Below, piece after piece: positions 17,730 to 28,049 of a DNA stretch of 64,000 bases. Position numbers and translations under genes: made by a program. The notes under the pieces are model-generated. The model was not told where the DNA came from and searched no databases. It worked only from the letters and a program-made list of their open reading frames with translations. Each line of letters begins with the position of its first letter. Positions within the stretch are counted from its first letter, which is position 1. This DNA comes from Anaerolineales bacterium. Lineage in GTDB: Bacteria > Chloroflexota > Anaerolineae > Anaerolineales > UBA11579. Location: assembly GCA_019454165.1 (NCBI GenBank), contig CP075367.1, forward strand, positions 2,148,805 through 2,212,804. The letters run 5' to 3'.

Positions 17730-18827
17730 ATGAGCATTCTCAGCGGAAAAGGCATGTATTTGTGGATCATCAGCCGCGTCGAAGGGGGCGACCCGGAGCG
17801 CATTGCCGATGTGGCCAAAGCGGCCGGGCTGACGCACGTGCTGATCAAGGTGGCTGACCGCAATTACAAATACAACGTGGACAGCAAGGGTTTCGACTAT
17901 GTGCCAGGGGTGGTTTCTGCTTTGCGTGCCCGCGGCATCCAACCGTGGGGGTGGCAGTACATTTACGGCACGGCCCCGGCCGCCGAGGCGGCAATGGCCA
18001 TCCAGCGCGTCAAGCAGTTCAACCTGGACGGCTTCGTGGTCAACGCCGAAGTCGAGTTCAAGCAAAAGGGCATGGATGTGCCCGCCCGCCAGTACATGCA
18101 GGCGCTGCGGGCCGGCTTGCCCAACACGCCGATCGGCTTCAGCAGCTACCGCTACCCTACGCTGCACCGCCCGCTACCCTTTGAAGTTTTTCTGGAATAC
18201 AGCGACATCAATTTGCCCCAGGTGTACTGGGTGCAATCGTCCAACCCGGCCCAGCAATTGGAGCGTTCGGTGCGCGAGCACCAGGCGCTCAGCGTCTGGC
18301 GCCCGATCGTGCCCACGGGGGCAGCCTACCCGGACGGCAGCTGGAACCCGACGCCGGCCCAGATCAAAGAGTTTTTGCAGGCTTGCAAGGATTCCGGCAT
18401 CACCGGCGCCAATTTCTGGGAATGGTATTACGCCCGCCGCATCACGGGCATTTGGGATGCGGTCAGCAATTTCTCGTGGCCGGTCAAGCCCGGCCCGGAG
18501 CCCGACATCAGCATCCGCCTGCTGGACGCGCTCAACTCACGCGATCCGGTGAAAGTGACCGCGCTGTACACGAAAGCCGGCGTGCATGTGAACGCGCAGC
18601 GCACCGTGCAAGGCAACGAAGGCATCCTGCGCTGGTACAACTCGCTGCTGCGCGATACGCTGCCCGGCGCCCGCTTCGAGATCACCGGCTCCTCGACCAA
18701 GAACAACTTGCGCATCCTCACCTGGACCGCTACTTCAGAGAAGGGCCGCGTGCTGGACGGCAAAGATTCGTTCGCGATCAAGAACAACAAGATCGCCTAT
18801 CACTACACCTATTTCACGGTGAAGTAA
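17730..18827 (+). CDS. TIM-barrel glycosidase-like protein with C-terminal NTF2/SnoaL-like domain
   Basis: I start it at ATG 17730 (AGAGG 7 nt upstream), giving 365 residues. The N-terminal ~255 residues look like a (beta/alpha)8 barrel of the glycosidase type: KGMYLWIISR, THVLIKVAD, IQPWGWQYIYG, DGFVVNAEVEF, PIGFSSYRYP, INLPQVYW and GANFWEWYYAR follow one another at barrel-strand spacing, and the acidic pair in NAEVEF could be catalytic. Residues ~260-365 resemble a SnoaL/NTF2 cone (LLDALNSRDPVKVTALYT at the start, KNNKIAYHYTYF at the end). No signal peptide is visible. I do not recognise a named family; sugar hydrolysis is an inference. Confidence 0.7.
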   Translation: MSILSGKGMYLWIISRVEGGDPERIADVAKAAGLTHVLIKVADRNYKYNVDSKGFDYVPGVVSALRARGIQPWGWQYIYGTAPAAEAAMAIQRVKQFNLDGFVVNAEVEFKQKGMDVPARQYMQALRAGLPNTPIGFSSYRYPTLHRPLPFEVFLEYSDINLPQVYWVQSSNPAQQLERSVREHQALSVWRPIVPTGAAYPDGSWNPTPAQIKEFLQACKDSGITGANFWEWYYARRITGIWDAVSNFSWPVKPGPEPDISIRLLDALNSRDPVKVTALYTKAGVHVNAQRTVQGNEGILRWYNSLLRDTLPGARFEITGSSTKNNLRILTWTATSEKGRVLDGKDSFAIKNNKIAYHYTYFTVK

Positions 18828-18830
18828 CCA

Positions 18831-18899
18831 GTGACTAGCGATTTAGTGAACGGTGATGTGGCCTAAGCCCCTCATCACCGTTCACTAATCGCAGTTCAC
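18831..18899. repeat. long imperfect hairpin (about 27-bp arms)
   Basis: The arms 18831-18858 and 18873-18899 pair over almost their full length, with a one-base bulge in the inner 21 bp (GCGATTTAGTGAACGGTGATG side) and a small bulge near the base; the loop is 14 nt. It starts 3 bp after the preceding stop codon. There is no T run, so it is either a repeat element or a 3'-end stabilising structure. Confidence 0.65.
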
Positions 18900-18912
18900 G
18901 TATCCCCTGCTT

Positions 18913-18924
18913 TACAATGTGCCG
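18913..18924 (+). promoter_or_regulatory. -10 box 6 nt before GTG start (leaderless candidate)
   Basis: TACAAT at 18913-18918, then GTGCCG, then GTG 18925. Another in-frame GTG touches the box at 18919. No Shine-Dalgarno sequence is present. Confidence 0.45.
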
Positions 18925-20073
18925 GTGTTAACCGCCCGTACTCTTTCGGCGCTGGCAGGCTGTTGCCTGTTGGCCGCTTGCTCCCTGCCCACCGGCTCCG
19001 CCAGCCTCAGCGCGCCAGCCAGCATCACCCCCAGCCCGTTCGCCCCGCTGGCCGCCACCTACACCCCCAGCGCCAGCCCCTCGCCGCAGGCCAGCAGCAC
19101 CCCGGCCGAGACGCCTACCCCGGCGCCGCAGCCGGCGGGCTTCACCAGCAGCCTGCTGCGCGCCTGGGTGCAGCCGGCCAGCTACATTGCCGACCAGTGT
19201 GACTACTTATCCAAACGCTGGGACCCGCAGGGCAGCCAGCCCGGCACCATCGTAGCGCCGATCATGTATCACAGCATTTTGCGCGGCAACGCCACGCCCT
19301 CGCTCTCGCAAGACATCAACGAGGTCACCTTCTATCGCATTGTGGATGTGGCACGCGAACTGGGTTACGAAACCATCACCAGCCAGCAACTGGTGGACTT
19401 TTTGCACAACAACGCCCCCATCCCGCCGCGCAGCATGCTGCTCATCCTGGATGACCGCCGGGCCGGCACGGCCAAGGAATACTTCCTACCGCTGTACGAG
19501 CAGTACGGCTGGGGCACCACCTTAGGCTGGATCATTGGCGATACTGACCAGCGCACGGGTGAGCACAGCGGCGAAAGCCTGTGGGATTGGGTCGAGCGTC
19601 TGAACGACACCGGCGCCTTTGACGTGCAGTCGCATGCCCTCAACCACATCCCGATCGTGGGCGGAGAGAGCGCCGACTTCCTGCGCCGCGAGCTGGGCGA
19701 CAACATCCCCATCCTGGAGGAGCACTTCGGCCAGCGCCCCGTCGCCCACATCTGGACCGGAGGCAACTTCAGCGCGGCGGGCGTGGCCATGGCCGAGGAG
19801 CTGGGCTACCAGATCGCCTTCACGGTGTACTCGCGCGGGCCGATCCAGTTCAACTGGATCCCGCAAGGCGAAGAAGAGCGCGCCGTCGGCAACCCGCTGC
19901 TGCTGCTGCCGCGCTATTGGGACAGCGCCGCCGAGCTGAACCTGCGCCAGGCGGCTGAGATCGGTGATGCGGCCCAGCAGTTCGCCCGCCAGAACCATGC
20001 GGCCGAAGCCGCATGGTTTGCGCAGAACTGCGGCGGCGAACTGCCGCCGCTGGACGCGGTATTCGACGAGTAG
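18925..20073 (+). CDS. lipoprotein with polysaccharide-deacetylase (NodB/CE4-like) domain
   Basis: I choose GTG 18925 because a -10-like TACAAT ends 6 nt before it; an in-frame GTG at 18919 would add two residues. 382 residues. The signal peptide ends in lipobox LAAC, then a Ser/Pro/Thr/Ala linker of ~50 residues suggests surface exposure. CE4-like segments: IMYHSI, LLILDDRRAG in place of the usual TFDDG, DVQSHALNH with the two metal-type histidines, and HIWTGGN. The catalytic aspartate pair is present but the following Gly is replaced by Arg, so activity on N-acetylated glycans is likely but not certain. It ends next to the rpoC terminator, which can work for both genes. Confidence 0.82.
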   Translation: MLTARTLSALAGCCLLAACSLPTGSASLSAPASITPSPFAPLAATYTPSASPSPQASSTPAETPTPAPQPAGFTSSLLRAWVQPASYIADQCDYLSKRWDPQGSQPGTIVAPIMYHSILRGNATPSLSQDINEVTFYRIVDVARELGYETITSQQLVDFLHNNAPIPPRSMLLILDDRRAGTAKEYFLPLYEQYGWGTTLGWIIGDTDQRTGEHSGESLWDWVERLNDTGAFDVQSHALNHIPIVGGESADFLRRELGDNIPILEEHFGQRPVAHIWTGGNFSAAGVAMAEELGYQIAFTVYSRGPIQFNWIPQGEEERAVGNPLLLLPRYWDSAAELNLRQAAEIGDAAQQFARQNHAAEAAWFAQNCGGELPPLDAVFDE

Positions 20074-20134
20074 TCTTATGTAGACAAGCAGGCAACTCGA
20101 GCCGAATACCCGCTCAGGATGACACAAGGTATGT

Positions 20135-20172
20135 AAAAAAAAAGCGGCCTGCACAATGTGCAGGCCGCTTTT
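20135..20172 (-). terminator. strong intrinsic terminator of rpoC, bidirectional
   Basis: GCGGCCTGCAC / GTGCAGGCCGC 11-bp stem with a 3-nt loop. On the minus strand, read out of rpoC, it is followed by nine Ts; on the plus strand, read out of the deacetylase-like gene, by four Ts. It begins 9 bp after the rpoC stop. Confidence 0.93.
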
Positions 20173-20180
20173 GGTTTCGC

Positions 20181-23100
20181 TTATTCCTCGCTGACCGGGG
20201 GCAGCGGGTCAGCCGGGGCATCGGGCAGTTGGCCGATGCCATCGGGCAGACCGAAGCCGGGCTCGCCCAGCGATACTTCGCCGAGCGGTCCGCCCAGGGG
20301 CGGAGCACCCAAGGGCGCGAGCTCTTCCTTGCGCGGCTCGGGCTGCGGCAGCAGGTGGGCGTTGGCCTCGTGGCCAGTGCCTGCCGGGATCAGCTTGCCG
20401 AGGATGACGTTCTCCTTCAAGCCGGTCAGCGGGTCTTCCTGGCCGCCGATGGCTGCACCCGCCAGCACCTTGATGGTGTGCTGGAAGGAAGCCGCCGACA
20501 GGAACGAGTCGGTGCTGAGCGAGGCCTTGGTGATGCCCAGCAGCACGTCCACAAACTTGCCAGATTCCTTGCCCTCGGCCAGCAGCGCTTCGTTCTTCTT
20601 GCGCAGGTCGAGGCGGTTGACATAGTCACCCGGCAGGTAGCCGGTATCACCCGGCCGGGTGACCTGCACCTTGGACATCATCTTGCGGATGATGACCTCA
20701 AAGTGCTTGTCATGGATGTTCTGGCCCTGTGAGCGGTACACCTGCTGCACTTCGGTCAGCAGGTACATGTAGCAGGCTTCACGGCCCTGAATGCGCAGGA
20801 TCGAGTGCGGGTTCAGCGAACCCTCGGTCAGCGCCTGGCCGGCTTCCACCTTGGCGCCGTTCTGGATGAGCATGCGCGTGGTGTTGGGCACTTCGTACTC
20901 CACCGAGTCTTTCTGCTCGTAAGAGACGTAGACCTTGCGATCTTCCACGCGCACCTTGCCGGCGTTCTCAGCCTTCAGCTCTTCTTCCTTCAAGGAAGCG
21001 AGCACATCCCCGGCGTTGACCTTGTCACCGTCTTCGACGGCGATGCGGTAGCCCTTGGGCAGTTCGTACTCATCGTGCACCATTTCAGAGTGCAGGATGC
21101 GGATGACACGCAGATCGCTGAAGCGCTCAGATTGGGCCACTTCGATGGTACCGCCCAGCTCAGCCACCACCGCTTCACCCTTGGGCTGGCGGCGGGCTTC
21201 GAAGAGCTCTTCCACACGCGGCAGACCCGTGGTGATGTCAGACTCGGCCGCCACACCACCGGTGTGGAAGGTGCGCAGCGTCAGCTGCGTACCCGGCTCA
21301 CCGATGGATTGGGCCGCCACGATGCCGATGGCGGCGCCCAGCGCCACCGCCCGGCCGCGGCCCATGTCCATGCCGTAGCATTTGACGCAGATGCCCTGGT
21401 CAGCTTCACAAGTCATCGGCGAGAAGACGTACACATCCTGCACGTTGGCAGCGGTCACACGGCGGGTCTGGTCGTGGTCGAGCAGTTCGCCCTTCTCCAC
21501 CAGCACTTCGCCGGTCTTGGGGTCCACGATGTTGTGGGCGGCCACGCGGCCAAAGATGCGGCTGCCCAGCGACTGGTCGGCCACATCGTCGGCGGAGCGC
21601 ATCCAGATGCCTTCGTCGGTGCCACAATCCTCGATCGTGGTGATGACGTCCTGAGCCACATCCACCAGGCGGCGGGTCAGGTAACCGGCGTCTGCCGTAC
21701 GCAGGGCGGTGTCAGCCAGACCCTTGCGGGAGCCGTGGGTGGAAATGAAGTATTCCAGCGTGGTCAAGCCTTCGCGGAAGTTGGAGCGGATCGGCAGCGG
21801 GATGATGCGGCCCGAGGGGTCGGCCATCATGCCACGCATACCCGCCAGCTGCGAGATGGAGCTGAAGCCACCCTTGGTGGCGCCAGAATTGGCCATGGTG
21901 GCCAGGTTGCCCTTCTCGTCCATGCTCTTGCGCACGGCAGCCGCCACCGTGTTGGTGGTCTCCTGCCAGATCTCGATCACGCGCTCGTTCTGCTCCTGCT
22001 CGGTCAGTAAGCCGCGGCGGAAGTCTTCCTCCACCGCCTGCTCCTTCTCCATGGCAGCCGCCACGATGCCTTCTTTTTCAACCGGGATGGTGATATCCGA
22101 AATGGCGATCGTTGTGCCGGAGCGGGTAGCGTACTTGAAGCCAATGTCCTTGACGCGGTCGGCCACATCGGTGGTGCGCTTCTCGTCGCCGGTCACTTCA
22201 AGCAGCTCAGCCAGCAGATCCTTGATGCTGCCCTTGTCGATCACTTCGTTGACGAAGCGGATCTCAGGTTCCAGCTCCAGGTTCAGCAGCACGCGGCCCA
22301 CCGTGGTATCGATGAAGCGCGTCTCGGCTTCGGCCATGCGGTTGCCCTGCTCGTCATACCAGGTTTCCGCACGCAAGCGGATGGGCGAGTGCACTTCCAA
22401 CTGGCCCAACTGGTAGACCATCACAACTTCGTCCATGTCGCCGAACACGCGCGGCTGTTGCTTGCCGGGCAGCGGGCGGGGTTCCATGGTCAGGTAATAC
22501 ACGCCCAACACCATGTCCTTGGAAGGGCCGATGATCGGCTCGCCGTCGGCCGGCTTGAGCAGGTTCTTGGTGGAGAGCATCAGCTCGCGCGCTTCCCACA
22601 CCGCTTTCTGCGAAAGCGGCACGTGCACGGCCATCTGGTCACCGTCAAAGTCTGCGTTGAACGCGGTGGTCACCAGCGGGTGCAGCTGGATGGCGCTGCC
22701 CTCGATCAGGATCGGCTCAAAGGCCTGGATACCCAGACGATGCAGGGTCGGCGCACGGTTCAAAAGCACCGGGCGCTCCTTGATCACCTCTTCCAGCACC
22801 TCGTAGACTTCAGGGCGGTTGCGGTCAATGATGCGCTTGGCGCCCTTCACGTTGGCGGCGTAGTTGTCGCGCACCAGGCGGGAAATGACGAAGGGCTTGT
22901 ACAGCTCCACCGCCATGCTCTTGGGCAGACCGCACTGGTACAGCTTCAGCTGCGGGCCAACCACGATCACGGAACGGCCGGAGTAGTCTACGCGCTTACC
23001 CAACAGGTTGCGGCGGAAGCGGCCCTTCTTGCCCTTGAGCAGATCGCTCAGGGATTTCAGTTCGCGGCGGCCACGGCGCGAGAGCGCCTTGCCGCGCTGC

Positions 23101-24533
23101 GAGTTATCGATCAGCGAGTCCACCGCTTCCTGCAACATGCGCTTCTCATTGCGCACGATCACGTCCGGCGCGCCCAGCTCCAACAGGCGCTTGAGGCGGT
23201 TGTTGCGGTTGATCACGCGGCGGTACAGGTCATTCAGGTCAGAGGTGGCGAAGCGGCCGCCGTCCAGCTGCACCATCGGGCGCAGATCCGGCGGGATGAC
23301 CGGCAGAACGGTGAGGATCATCCATTCCGGGCGGTTGTGCGAGCGGCGGAAGGCCTCGACCACGCGCAGGCGGTTGGTGGCCTTGCGGCGGCGCTGCTTG
23401 CTGCGCGAGGTGCGCAGCTCCTTCCACAGCTCTTCGCTCAGGCGGTCCAGATCCAGACGCTCGAGGATGTCATAGAAGGCCTCGGCGCCCATATCGGCGC
23501 GGAACACCTGGCCGTAGCGGGCACGCAGTTCGCGGTAGCGATTCTCGCCCATGAAGGTCATGGGGCGCAGGTCTTCCAGTTCTTCGCGGGTGCGCACCTG
23601 GTCTTCATGCTCATTGCTGGAGACTTTGTCGTCCAGCGAGTCACGCAGGTTGCTCATCGCCAATTCGGATTCTGCCTTGGCGCTGGCCTTCTCTACCGCG
23701 ATGCGTTCAAGCTCGGCGTGCTTCTTCTCGCCGATCTTCTTTTCGTTATCTTCCAGGAATTCTTTGACAACTTCCTGCACGCGGGCGATGTGCTTGTTCT
23801 CAACCACTTCGCCGGCCTTCACCAGGTTGCCCTTCAGGGCGCTAAAGGTGATGGCCGCCTTGACGGCGGAGCCCATCTGCTCCTGCAGCTTGGCTTCCAC
23901 GCGCTGGCCTTCTTTAATGACCGGGTCGATCTTGGCGGCCAGCTCTTCATCGTAGCGGGTTTCAATTTCCTTGGCGCGCTCTTCCAGCTTGCCCAGCTTC
24001 TCATCGCGCTGCTGCTTGGCTTCGGCGATCTGAGCGTTGATCTGGGCGGCGTGCTCTTTCTCCGCCGAGCTGATCTCTTCGTCCAGGCGAGCCAGCGCCT
24101 TCTGGCGGGCATCCTCATCCACATAGGTCACCACATACTGCGCAAAATACAGCACGCGGTCCAGGTTGCGGCGAGAGATGTCGAGCAGCAGGCCGAGGTA
24201 GGAGGGCACGCGGCGGGTATACCAGACGTGCGCCACCGGGGCAGCCAGCGAGATGTGGCCCATGCGCTCACGGCGCACAGACGAACGCGTGACTTCTACG
24301 CCACACTTGTCACAGACAATACCCTTGTAGCGAATGTTCTTGTACTTGCCGCAGTAGCACTGCCAGTCACGCGTGGGGCCAAAGATGGCTTCGTCGAACA
24401 GGCCATCTTTCTCCGGGCGCAAGCGGCGATAGTTGATCGTTTCGGGCTTGAGCACTTCACCATAGGACCAACTGCGAATGGTCTCAGGTGAGGCCAAGCT
24501 AATGCGCAATGCACGCAAACCCTTTGTTTCCAT
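20181..24533 (-). CDS. rpoC: DNA-directed RNA polymerase subunit beta'
   Basis: Largest RNA polymerase subunit, 1450 residues from ATG 24533 (GGAGG 8 nt upstream; the in-frame TTG 15 bp earlier sits on that ribosome site). Zinc ribbon cysteines are C59, C61, C74 and C77; the active-site Mg loop NADFDGD is 626-632; bridge-helix/trigger-loop segments ([39 protein letters not shown]) and the second zinc site ([12 protein letters not shown]) are present. Residues ~140-325 form a Lys/Glu-rich, largely coiled-coil insert between clamp segments that are nearly contiguous in E. coli. The gene stands alone: the upstream neighbour is a sensor kinase, not rpoB, and it has its own leader and terminator. 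Confidence 0.98.
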   Translation of the reverse strand: METKGLRALRISLASPETIRSWSYGEVLKPETINYRRLRPEKDGLFDEAIFGPTRDWQCYCGKYKNIRYKGIVCDKCGVEVTRSSVRRERMGHISLAAPVAHVWYTRRVPSYLGLLLDISRRNLDRVLYFAQYVVTYVDEDARQKALARLDEEISSAEKEHAAQINAQIAEAKQQRDEKLGKLEERAKEIETRYDEELAAKIDPVIKEGQRVEAKLQEQMGSAVKAAITFSALKGNLVKAGEVVENKHIARVQEVVKEFLEDNEKKIGEKKHAELERIAVEKASAKAESELAMSNLRDSLDDKVSSNEHEDQVRTREELEDLRPMTFMGENRYRELRARYGQVFRADMGAEAFYDILERLDLDRLSEELWKELRTSRSKQRRRKATNRLRVVEAFRRSHNRPEWMILTVLPVIPPDLRPMVQLDGGRFATSDLNDLYRRVINRNNRLKRLLELGAPDVIVRNEKRMLQEAVDSLIDNSQRGKALSRRGRRELKSLSDLLKGKKGRFRRNLLGKRVDYSGRSVIVVGPQLKLYQCGLPKSMAVELYKPFVISRLVRDNYAANVKGAKRIIDRNRPEVYEVLEEVIKERPVLLNRAPTLHRLGIQAFEPILIEGSAIQLHPLVTTAFNADFDGDQMAVHVPLSQKAVWEARELMLSTKNLLKPADGEPIIGPSKDMVLGVYYLTMEPRPLPGKQQPRVFGDMDEVVMVYQLGQLEVHSPIRLRAETWYDEQGNRMAEAETRFIDTTVGRVLLNLELEPEIRFVNEVIDKGSIKDLLAELLEVTGDEKRTTDVADRVKDIGFKYATRSGTTIAISDITIPVEKEGIVAAAMEKEQAVEEDFRRGLLTEQEQNERVIEIWQETTNTVAAAVRKSMDEKGNLATMANSGATKGGFSSISQLAGMRGMMADPSGRIIPLPIRSNFREGLTTLEYFISTHGSRKGLADTALRTADAGYLTRRLVDVAQDVITTIEDCGTDEGIWMRSADDVADQSLGSRIFGRVAAHNIVDPKTGEVLVEKGELLDHDQTRRVTAANVQDVYVFSPMTCEADQGICVKCYGMDMGRGRAVALGAAIGIVAAQSIGEPGTQLTLRTFHTGGVAAESDITTGLPRVEELFEARRQPKGEAVVAELGGTIEVAQSERFSDLRVIRILHSEMVHDEYELPKGYRIAVEDGDKVNAGDVLASLKEEELKAENAGKVRVEDRKVYVSYEQKDSVEYEVPNTTRMLIQNGAKVEAGQALTEGSLNPHSILRIQGREACYMYLLTEVQQVYRSQGQNIHDKHFEVIIRKMMSKVQVTRPGDTGYLPGDYVNRLDLRKKNEALLAEGKESGKFVDVLLGITKASLSTDSFLSAASFQHTIKVLAGAAIGGQEDPLTGLKENVILGKLIPAGTGHEANAHLLPQPEPRKEELAPLGAPPLGGPLGEVSLGEPGFGLPDGIGQLPDAPADPLPPVSEE

Positions 24534-24623
24534 ATGTGCGGCCTCCAATGATTCAGATACAGCGAAAAGCGAACTACTGCCCGGTCTGACGTCCTGCGTT
24601 CCCCCTTGGCTCGGACCTTTGAT

Positions 24624-24652
24624 CCAGCCAGGCTGGGCAGCGTGCGCTCTGC
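24624..24652 (-). promoter_or_regulatory. two adjacent hairpins in the rpoC leader
   Basis: Within the ~150 nt before the rpoC ribosome site are CCAGCC-A-GGCTGG (24624-24636) and, touching it, a GCAG-AGCG/CGCT-GC type stem (24637-24652). They make a compact structured leader. Whether they regulate rpoC is unknown. Confidence 0.4.
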
Positions 24653-24698
24653 AGTTTCTTTGTTAATCGAACAATTGTGCTATTTTTGAGACAAACTA

Positions 24699-24736
24699 AA
24701 GCAAGCGCTCAGAGGTATCTCCTCAAGCGCTTGCTT
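24699..24736 (-). terminator. intrinsic terminator after the sensor kinase
   Basis: AAGCAAGCGCT / AGCGCTTGCTT 11-bp stem with an inner GAGG/CCTC stem, 73 bp after the kinase stop on the minus strand, followed by TTAGTTTGTCTC. It separates the long membrane-glycosyltransferase operon from rpoC. Confidence 0.8.
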
Positions 24737-24809
24737 GCTCAAAAGCACTATTCGATTTGTGTTCGTGAAGGATTATACCAACCAAAAATATAGAGTCAAG
24801 GCATGCAGG

Positions 24810-27800
24810 CTAGGAGTCTGTGAGAGGCAACTGACAATAGAAACTGCTGCCCACGCCCAGATCGCTCTCGGCCCACACGTCACCCTTATGGCGCTTAATG
24901 ATGGAGCGCACAATGTGCAGGCCGGTGCTGGCCGCCTGGCCCTCGCGCCGGTCAAAGATGCGCGGCAGGTCCACCGGGGCAATGCCCGCCCCACTATCCT
25001 TGACATGGATGACCACCTCATCTTGCGAATAGCTGGCCCCCACCCGCACCGCCCGCCCGCGCGGGCTGAAACGGATGGCATTGTCCACCAGATAGAACAC
25101 CGCCCGCTGCAGCAGCATGCGGTCAGCCCGCAGCAGGCGCTCGGCGCCCTCGGCCGGTTCCAGGATCAGCTCGATCTGCTTCTGGCGCGCCTGGGGCGCG
25201 GCCTCGTCGAGCACGGTTTGCAGCACCTCGCTCAGCACCAGGTTCTCCGGGCGCAGACCCTCGGCTTCCTGCATGCGGTCACCCGCCAGCAGGCTGGCTG
25301 AGAGCCGCGTGATGTGCTCAATGCTGGCATCGATCTTTTGCACATAGCCCTTTTGTTGATCGTTCAACGGCCCCAGCACGCTGAGCATGGAGAGGTAGCC
25401 GCTGACCATCTTGAGCGGGTCCTGCAGGTCATGCCCAATCGTGCTCAGCACTTCCAGGCGAGCCGATTCGAGCTTCTTGGATTGGGTCACATCCTGCAGC
25501 GTGCACACAAAACCCAGCAGCTCCGGCCCGGCCCATAGCGGGTTGAGCGTGGCCTCATAGGCCGCCTGCTCGATCTGCACCTCGGCGCTGCGCGGCCGCG
25601 GGCCAGCGCTGCGCAGCAGACTGAGCAGCGAGCGGTCGGCGATCACGCGCTCAACCGGCATGCCCAGCGTCTGGTCCGCCTTCAAGCGCAGAATGCGCAC
25701 AGCGGCCGGGTTGGCGAACACCAGGTTCTGGGCCGCATCGAGCATCAGCATGGGCTGCGGGTCGGCCTGCAGCACCGCCTCCAGGCGTTGCTGGCCCAGG
25801 CGCGCCTGCAAATACTGGCGCGCATTCGTGGCGGCGGTGGATGCCTGCGCCGCCAGGGTCTCCAAATAGTGCACCGTACCGCTGCCCAGCTCAAAGCGCT
25901 GCGGCTGGTCATAGGCCAGCCACAGCGTGCCCAGCTGCTTCTTGCCATCCTTCAACGCGAACGCAGCTACCGAGCCGGGGTACGGCGTGCCTTTGTCCAC
26001 TTTCAAACGGGCGCGGGCCGGGTTAGATAGCAGCACCTGCTCCTGGCTGCTGGTCAGCGCCAGCATTTGCGGGTCGAGCGCTTCGTAGCGTTCATAGCCT
26101 TCGCCCTTACCGAAGCTCAGCCCGCTGCTGCCGTTCTCGCCCAGGAAGACCAAACGCGCCAGCGATGCGCCGCTGGCCAGTGCCGCTTCCAGCAGCGGTT
26201 CAATATGGCTGCGTACTTCCAGGCTGGAGGATAAGCCGTGGCTGAGCGCCAGCAGGCGCTGCGTCTCTTCCGTACGCGCCAGCACTGCCCGGCGCATCAC
26301 TTCAAAAGCAGAGCCCAGCCGCCCGAGCTCATCGCTTCCGGTGACAGACAGCGGGGCGCGCAGATCGCCTGCGGCGATGCGTTGCGTTTCAGCCGCCAGG
26401 GTATGCAGCGAAGCGCTGACGTTCTGCAAACTCCTGCGCAGCAGTGCATACGCCACCAGCGCCACCAGCAGCAGCACCCCCAGAATAGGCAGCGCCACGC
26501 TGAGCGCCAATTGCTGCGAGAGGCTGGCCGGCCAGCGCGCCACCACGGCCCAGTTGCTGCCCGGCACGGGCTGGTACTGCACCAGCATGCGCGTGCCATC
26601 AGCCGCGGCTTCTTCGTACGCCAGCGGGCCGGCGCCGGCTTGCCCGCCATACGGCTGCAAAACCGCCGCGGCGAACGGCGCCATCACGATCTGGCCCTGG
26701 GCATCGATCAACAAAGCTTGCGCGCCGAGCGCGTTGATGCTTTGCAAGCTTTGCACCACTGGGCGCGCGAAGGGATTCACTTGCAGGGCGGTGCGCCCCA
26801 CCAGCACATTGCGCACCTGGCCGTTGCTGTTGCGCACTGCGGCCACGAACACCAACTGAGCCGAGTTCTGCTCGGCGCCGGCCGCTGCCGGCGCGCTCAG
26901 GATCTGCAGCGAGACTCCCTGGATCGCCAGCGCGATCGCATCCAGCTCGGCCTGGCTGGGCTGCAAGCGGGCGTATTCGGCCGTGGGCACACCGGCGATC
27001 GAGTTGCCGCCGGTATCCAGCAAGCTCAACTGCTCAAAATACGGCGCGCCGCTCAACTGGGCTTGCAACAAGCCACTGGCGCGCTCCGGCGTGGCGTCCG
27101 CCAGCCGGGTATCGGCGGCCAGTTGCAATATCAGGTTCTGGCCGGTCTCGAGCACGAATGGCACCGAATCGGCCGCGATCTGCACATTGTTGGTAATGCG
27201 GTCAGTGAACAGCTGCTGCGCGCCACGCCCCACCGTCCACCAGGTCAGCGCCCCCATGGCCACAAAAGCCAGCACGGCCAGCGGCCCCAGGGCGAACAGG
27301 AAGCGGGCTTCCAGGCTGCGCTCGCTGGGCGCCGGCTGGGCCGGCTCTGCCGCCCGTTCCAGTTGCGGCTGGCGCGCCAGCATGAATTGCAGCAGCAGCG
27401 CGCCCAGCAGCAACGGGGCTGCCGCCGCCACCGCCGCCCCAGGCACCCGTGACAGCGCAAAGTCGAAGCTCACCAGCCAACTGGGCGAGACCCAAAACAA
27501 GGCCGTGCCAATATACAGGGCAGGGTATAGCAATGAGAGTGCGGCCGCCGCCACCAGCGGCTGGCGCAGCCAGGTGAACAGGGCGGTGCGGTAACGCTGG
27601 CTGCGCAAAAAGGCGAAGGCGGCCGCCAGCAAGGCGAACTCCAACGGGGTGAATGGGCTGCGCGTGTCCCAGGCGGCCAGCAGCAGGCCGCCCAAAGCGG
27701 CCAGCGCCGTGGCCGCCGGCGCACCGAACCACACCAGCGCCAGCATCCACGGCAGGGCCAGCAGCGGCGCCACCAGGGCGCCGCGGGCTGGCACGCCGAG

Positions 27801-28049
27801 GGCCGGGATGGGCAGCGCGCCGTCCGCCGGCATGCGCAGCGTGAATATCAAAATCGAGAGGGGCACCGCCAGCACGAGGGCCAGCAGGCGCAGCTGCTGT
27901 TTACGCGTCCACAGCACGCCGCGCCCGCCAAGGCGTACGGCCAGCACAACGTTGCCCCCCAGCAGGATCAGCCAGGCCAGCCAGCCCAGCAAGTCTGTGG
28001 GCGCAAGAATGCTAAGAAAAGGGAACCACTGCAGAAAAGTGTAGGTCAC
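24810..28049 (-). CDS. large multi-domain membrane sensor histidine kinase
   Basis: 1079 residues. Order: a 6-7 helix integral-membrane module (about 1-225), a further helix at ~250-275, an extracytoplasmic cache-like region (~285-510), a helix at ~512-537, HAMP (~538-595), a GAF-like region (~600-745), a PAS-like region (~765-865), then the kinase core. H-box STIGHDLQDPL carries H873; N box YLVDNAIRFSP has N990; G1 is VKDSGAGI (D1018); G2 is STGLHIVRSIIKRHKG. No receiver domain is fused and no response regulator is nearby, so it is an orphan. The start overlaps the end of cmk by 4 bp, and a terminator follows, making it the last gene of the long operon. Its signal is unknown. Confidence 0.88.
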   Translation of the reverse strand: MTYTFLQWFPFLSILAPTDLLGWLAWLILLGGNVVLAVRLGGRGVLWTRKQQLRLLALVLAVPLSILIFTLRMPADGALPIPALGVPARGALVAPLLALPWMLALVWFGAPAATALAALGGLLLAAWDTRSPFTPLEFALLAAAFAFLRSQRYRTALFTWLRQPLVAAAALSLLYPALYIGTALFWVSPSWLVSFDFALSRVPGAAVAAAAPLLLGALLLQFMLARQPQLERAAEPAQPAPSERSLEARFLFALGPLAVLAFVAMGALTWWTVGRGAQQLFTDRITNNVQIAADSVPFVLETGQNLILQLAADTRLADATPERASGLLQAQLSGAPYFEQLSLLDTGGNSIAGVPTAEYARLQPSQAELDAIALAIQGVSLQILSAPAAAGAEQNSAQLVFVAAVRNSNGQVRNVLVGRTALQVNPFARPVVQSLQSINALGAQALLIDAQGQIVMAPFAAAVLQPYGGQAGAGPLAYEEAAADGTRMLVQYQPVPGSNWAVVARWPASLSQQLALSVALPILGVLLLVALVAYALLRRSLQNVSASLHTLAAETQRIAAGDLRAPLSVTGSDELGRLGSAFEVMRRAVLARTEETQRLLALSHGLSSSLEVRSHIEPLLEAALASGASLARLVFLGENGSSGLSFGKGEGYERYEALDPQMLALTSSQEQVLLSNPARARLKVDKGTPYPGSVAAFALKDGKKQLGTLWLAYDQPQRFELGSGTVHYLETLAAQASTAATNARQYLQARLGQQRLEAVLQADPQPMLMLDAAQNLVFANPAAVRILRLKADQTLGMPVERVIADRSLLSLLRSAGPRPRSAEVQIEQAAYEATLNPLWAGPELLGFVCTLQDVTQSKKLESARLEVLSTIGHDLQDPLKMVSGYLSMLSVLGPLNDQQKGYVQKIDASIEHITRLSASLLAGDRMQEAEGLRPENLVLSEVLQTVLDEAAPQARQKQIELILEPAEGAERLLRADRMLLQRAVFYLVDNAIRFSPRGRAVRVGASYSQDEVVIHVKDSGAGIAPVDLPRIFDRREGQAASTGLHIVRSIIKRHKGDVWAESDLGVGSSFYCQLPLTDS

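Noticed and set aside
20805..24491. Two long plus-strand frames opposite rpoC (about 400 and 700 codons)
   Set aside because: Shadow of a highly conserved gene; composition dominated by His, Gln and Ala and no family signature.
24624..24652. rpoC leader as a ribosomal-protein or RNA polymerase autoregulatory riboswitch
   Set aside because: Only two simple stems are visible and no known leader motif was recognised.
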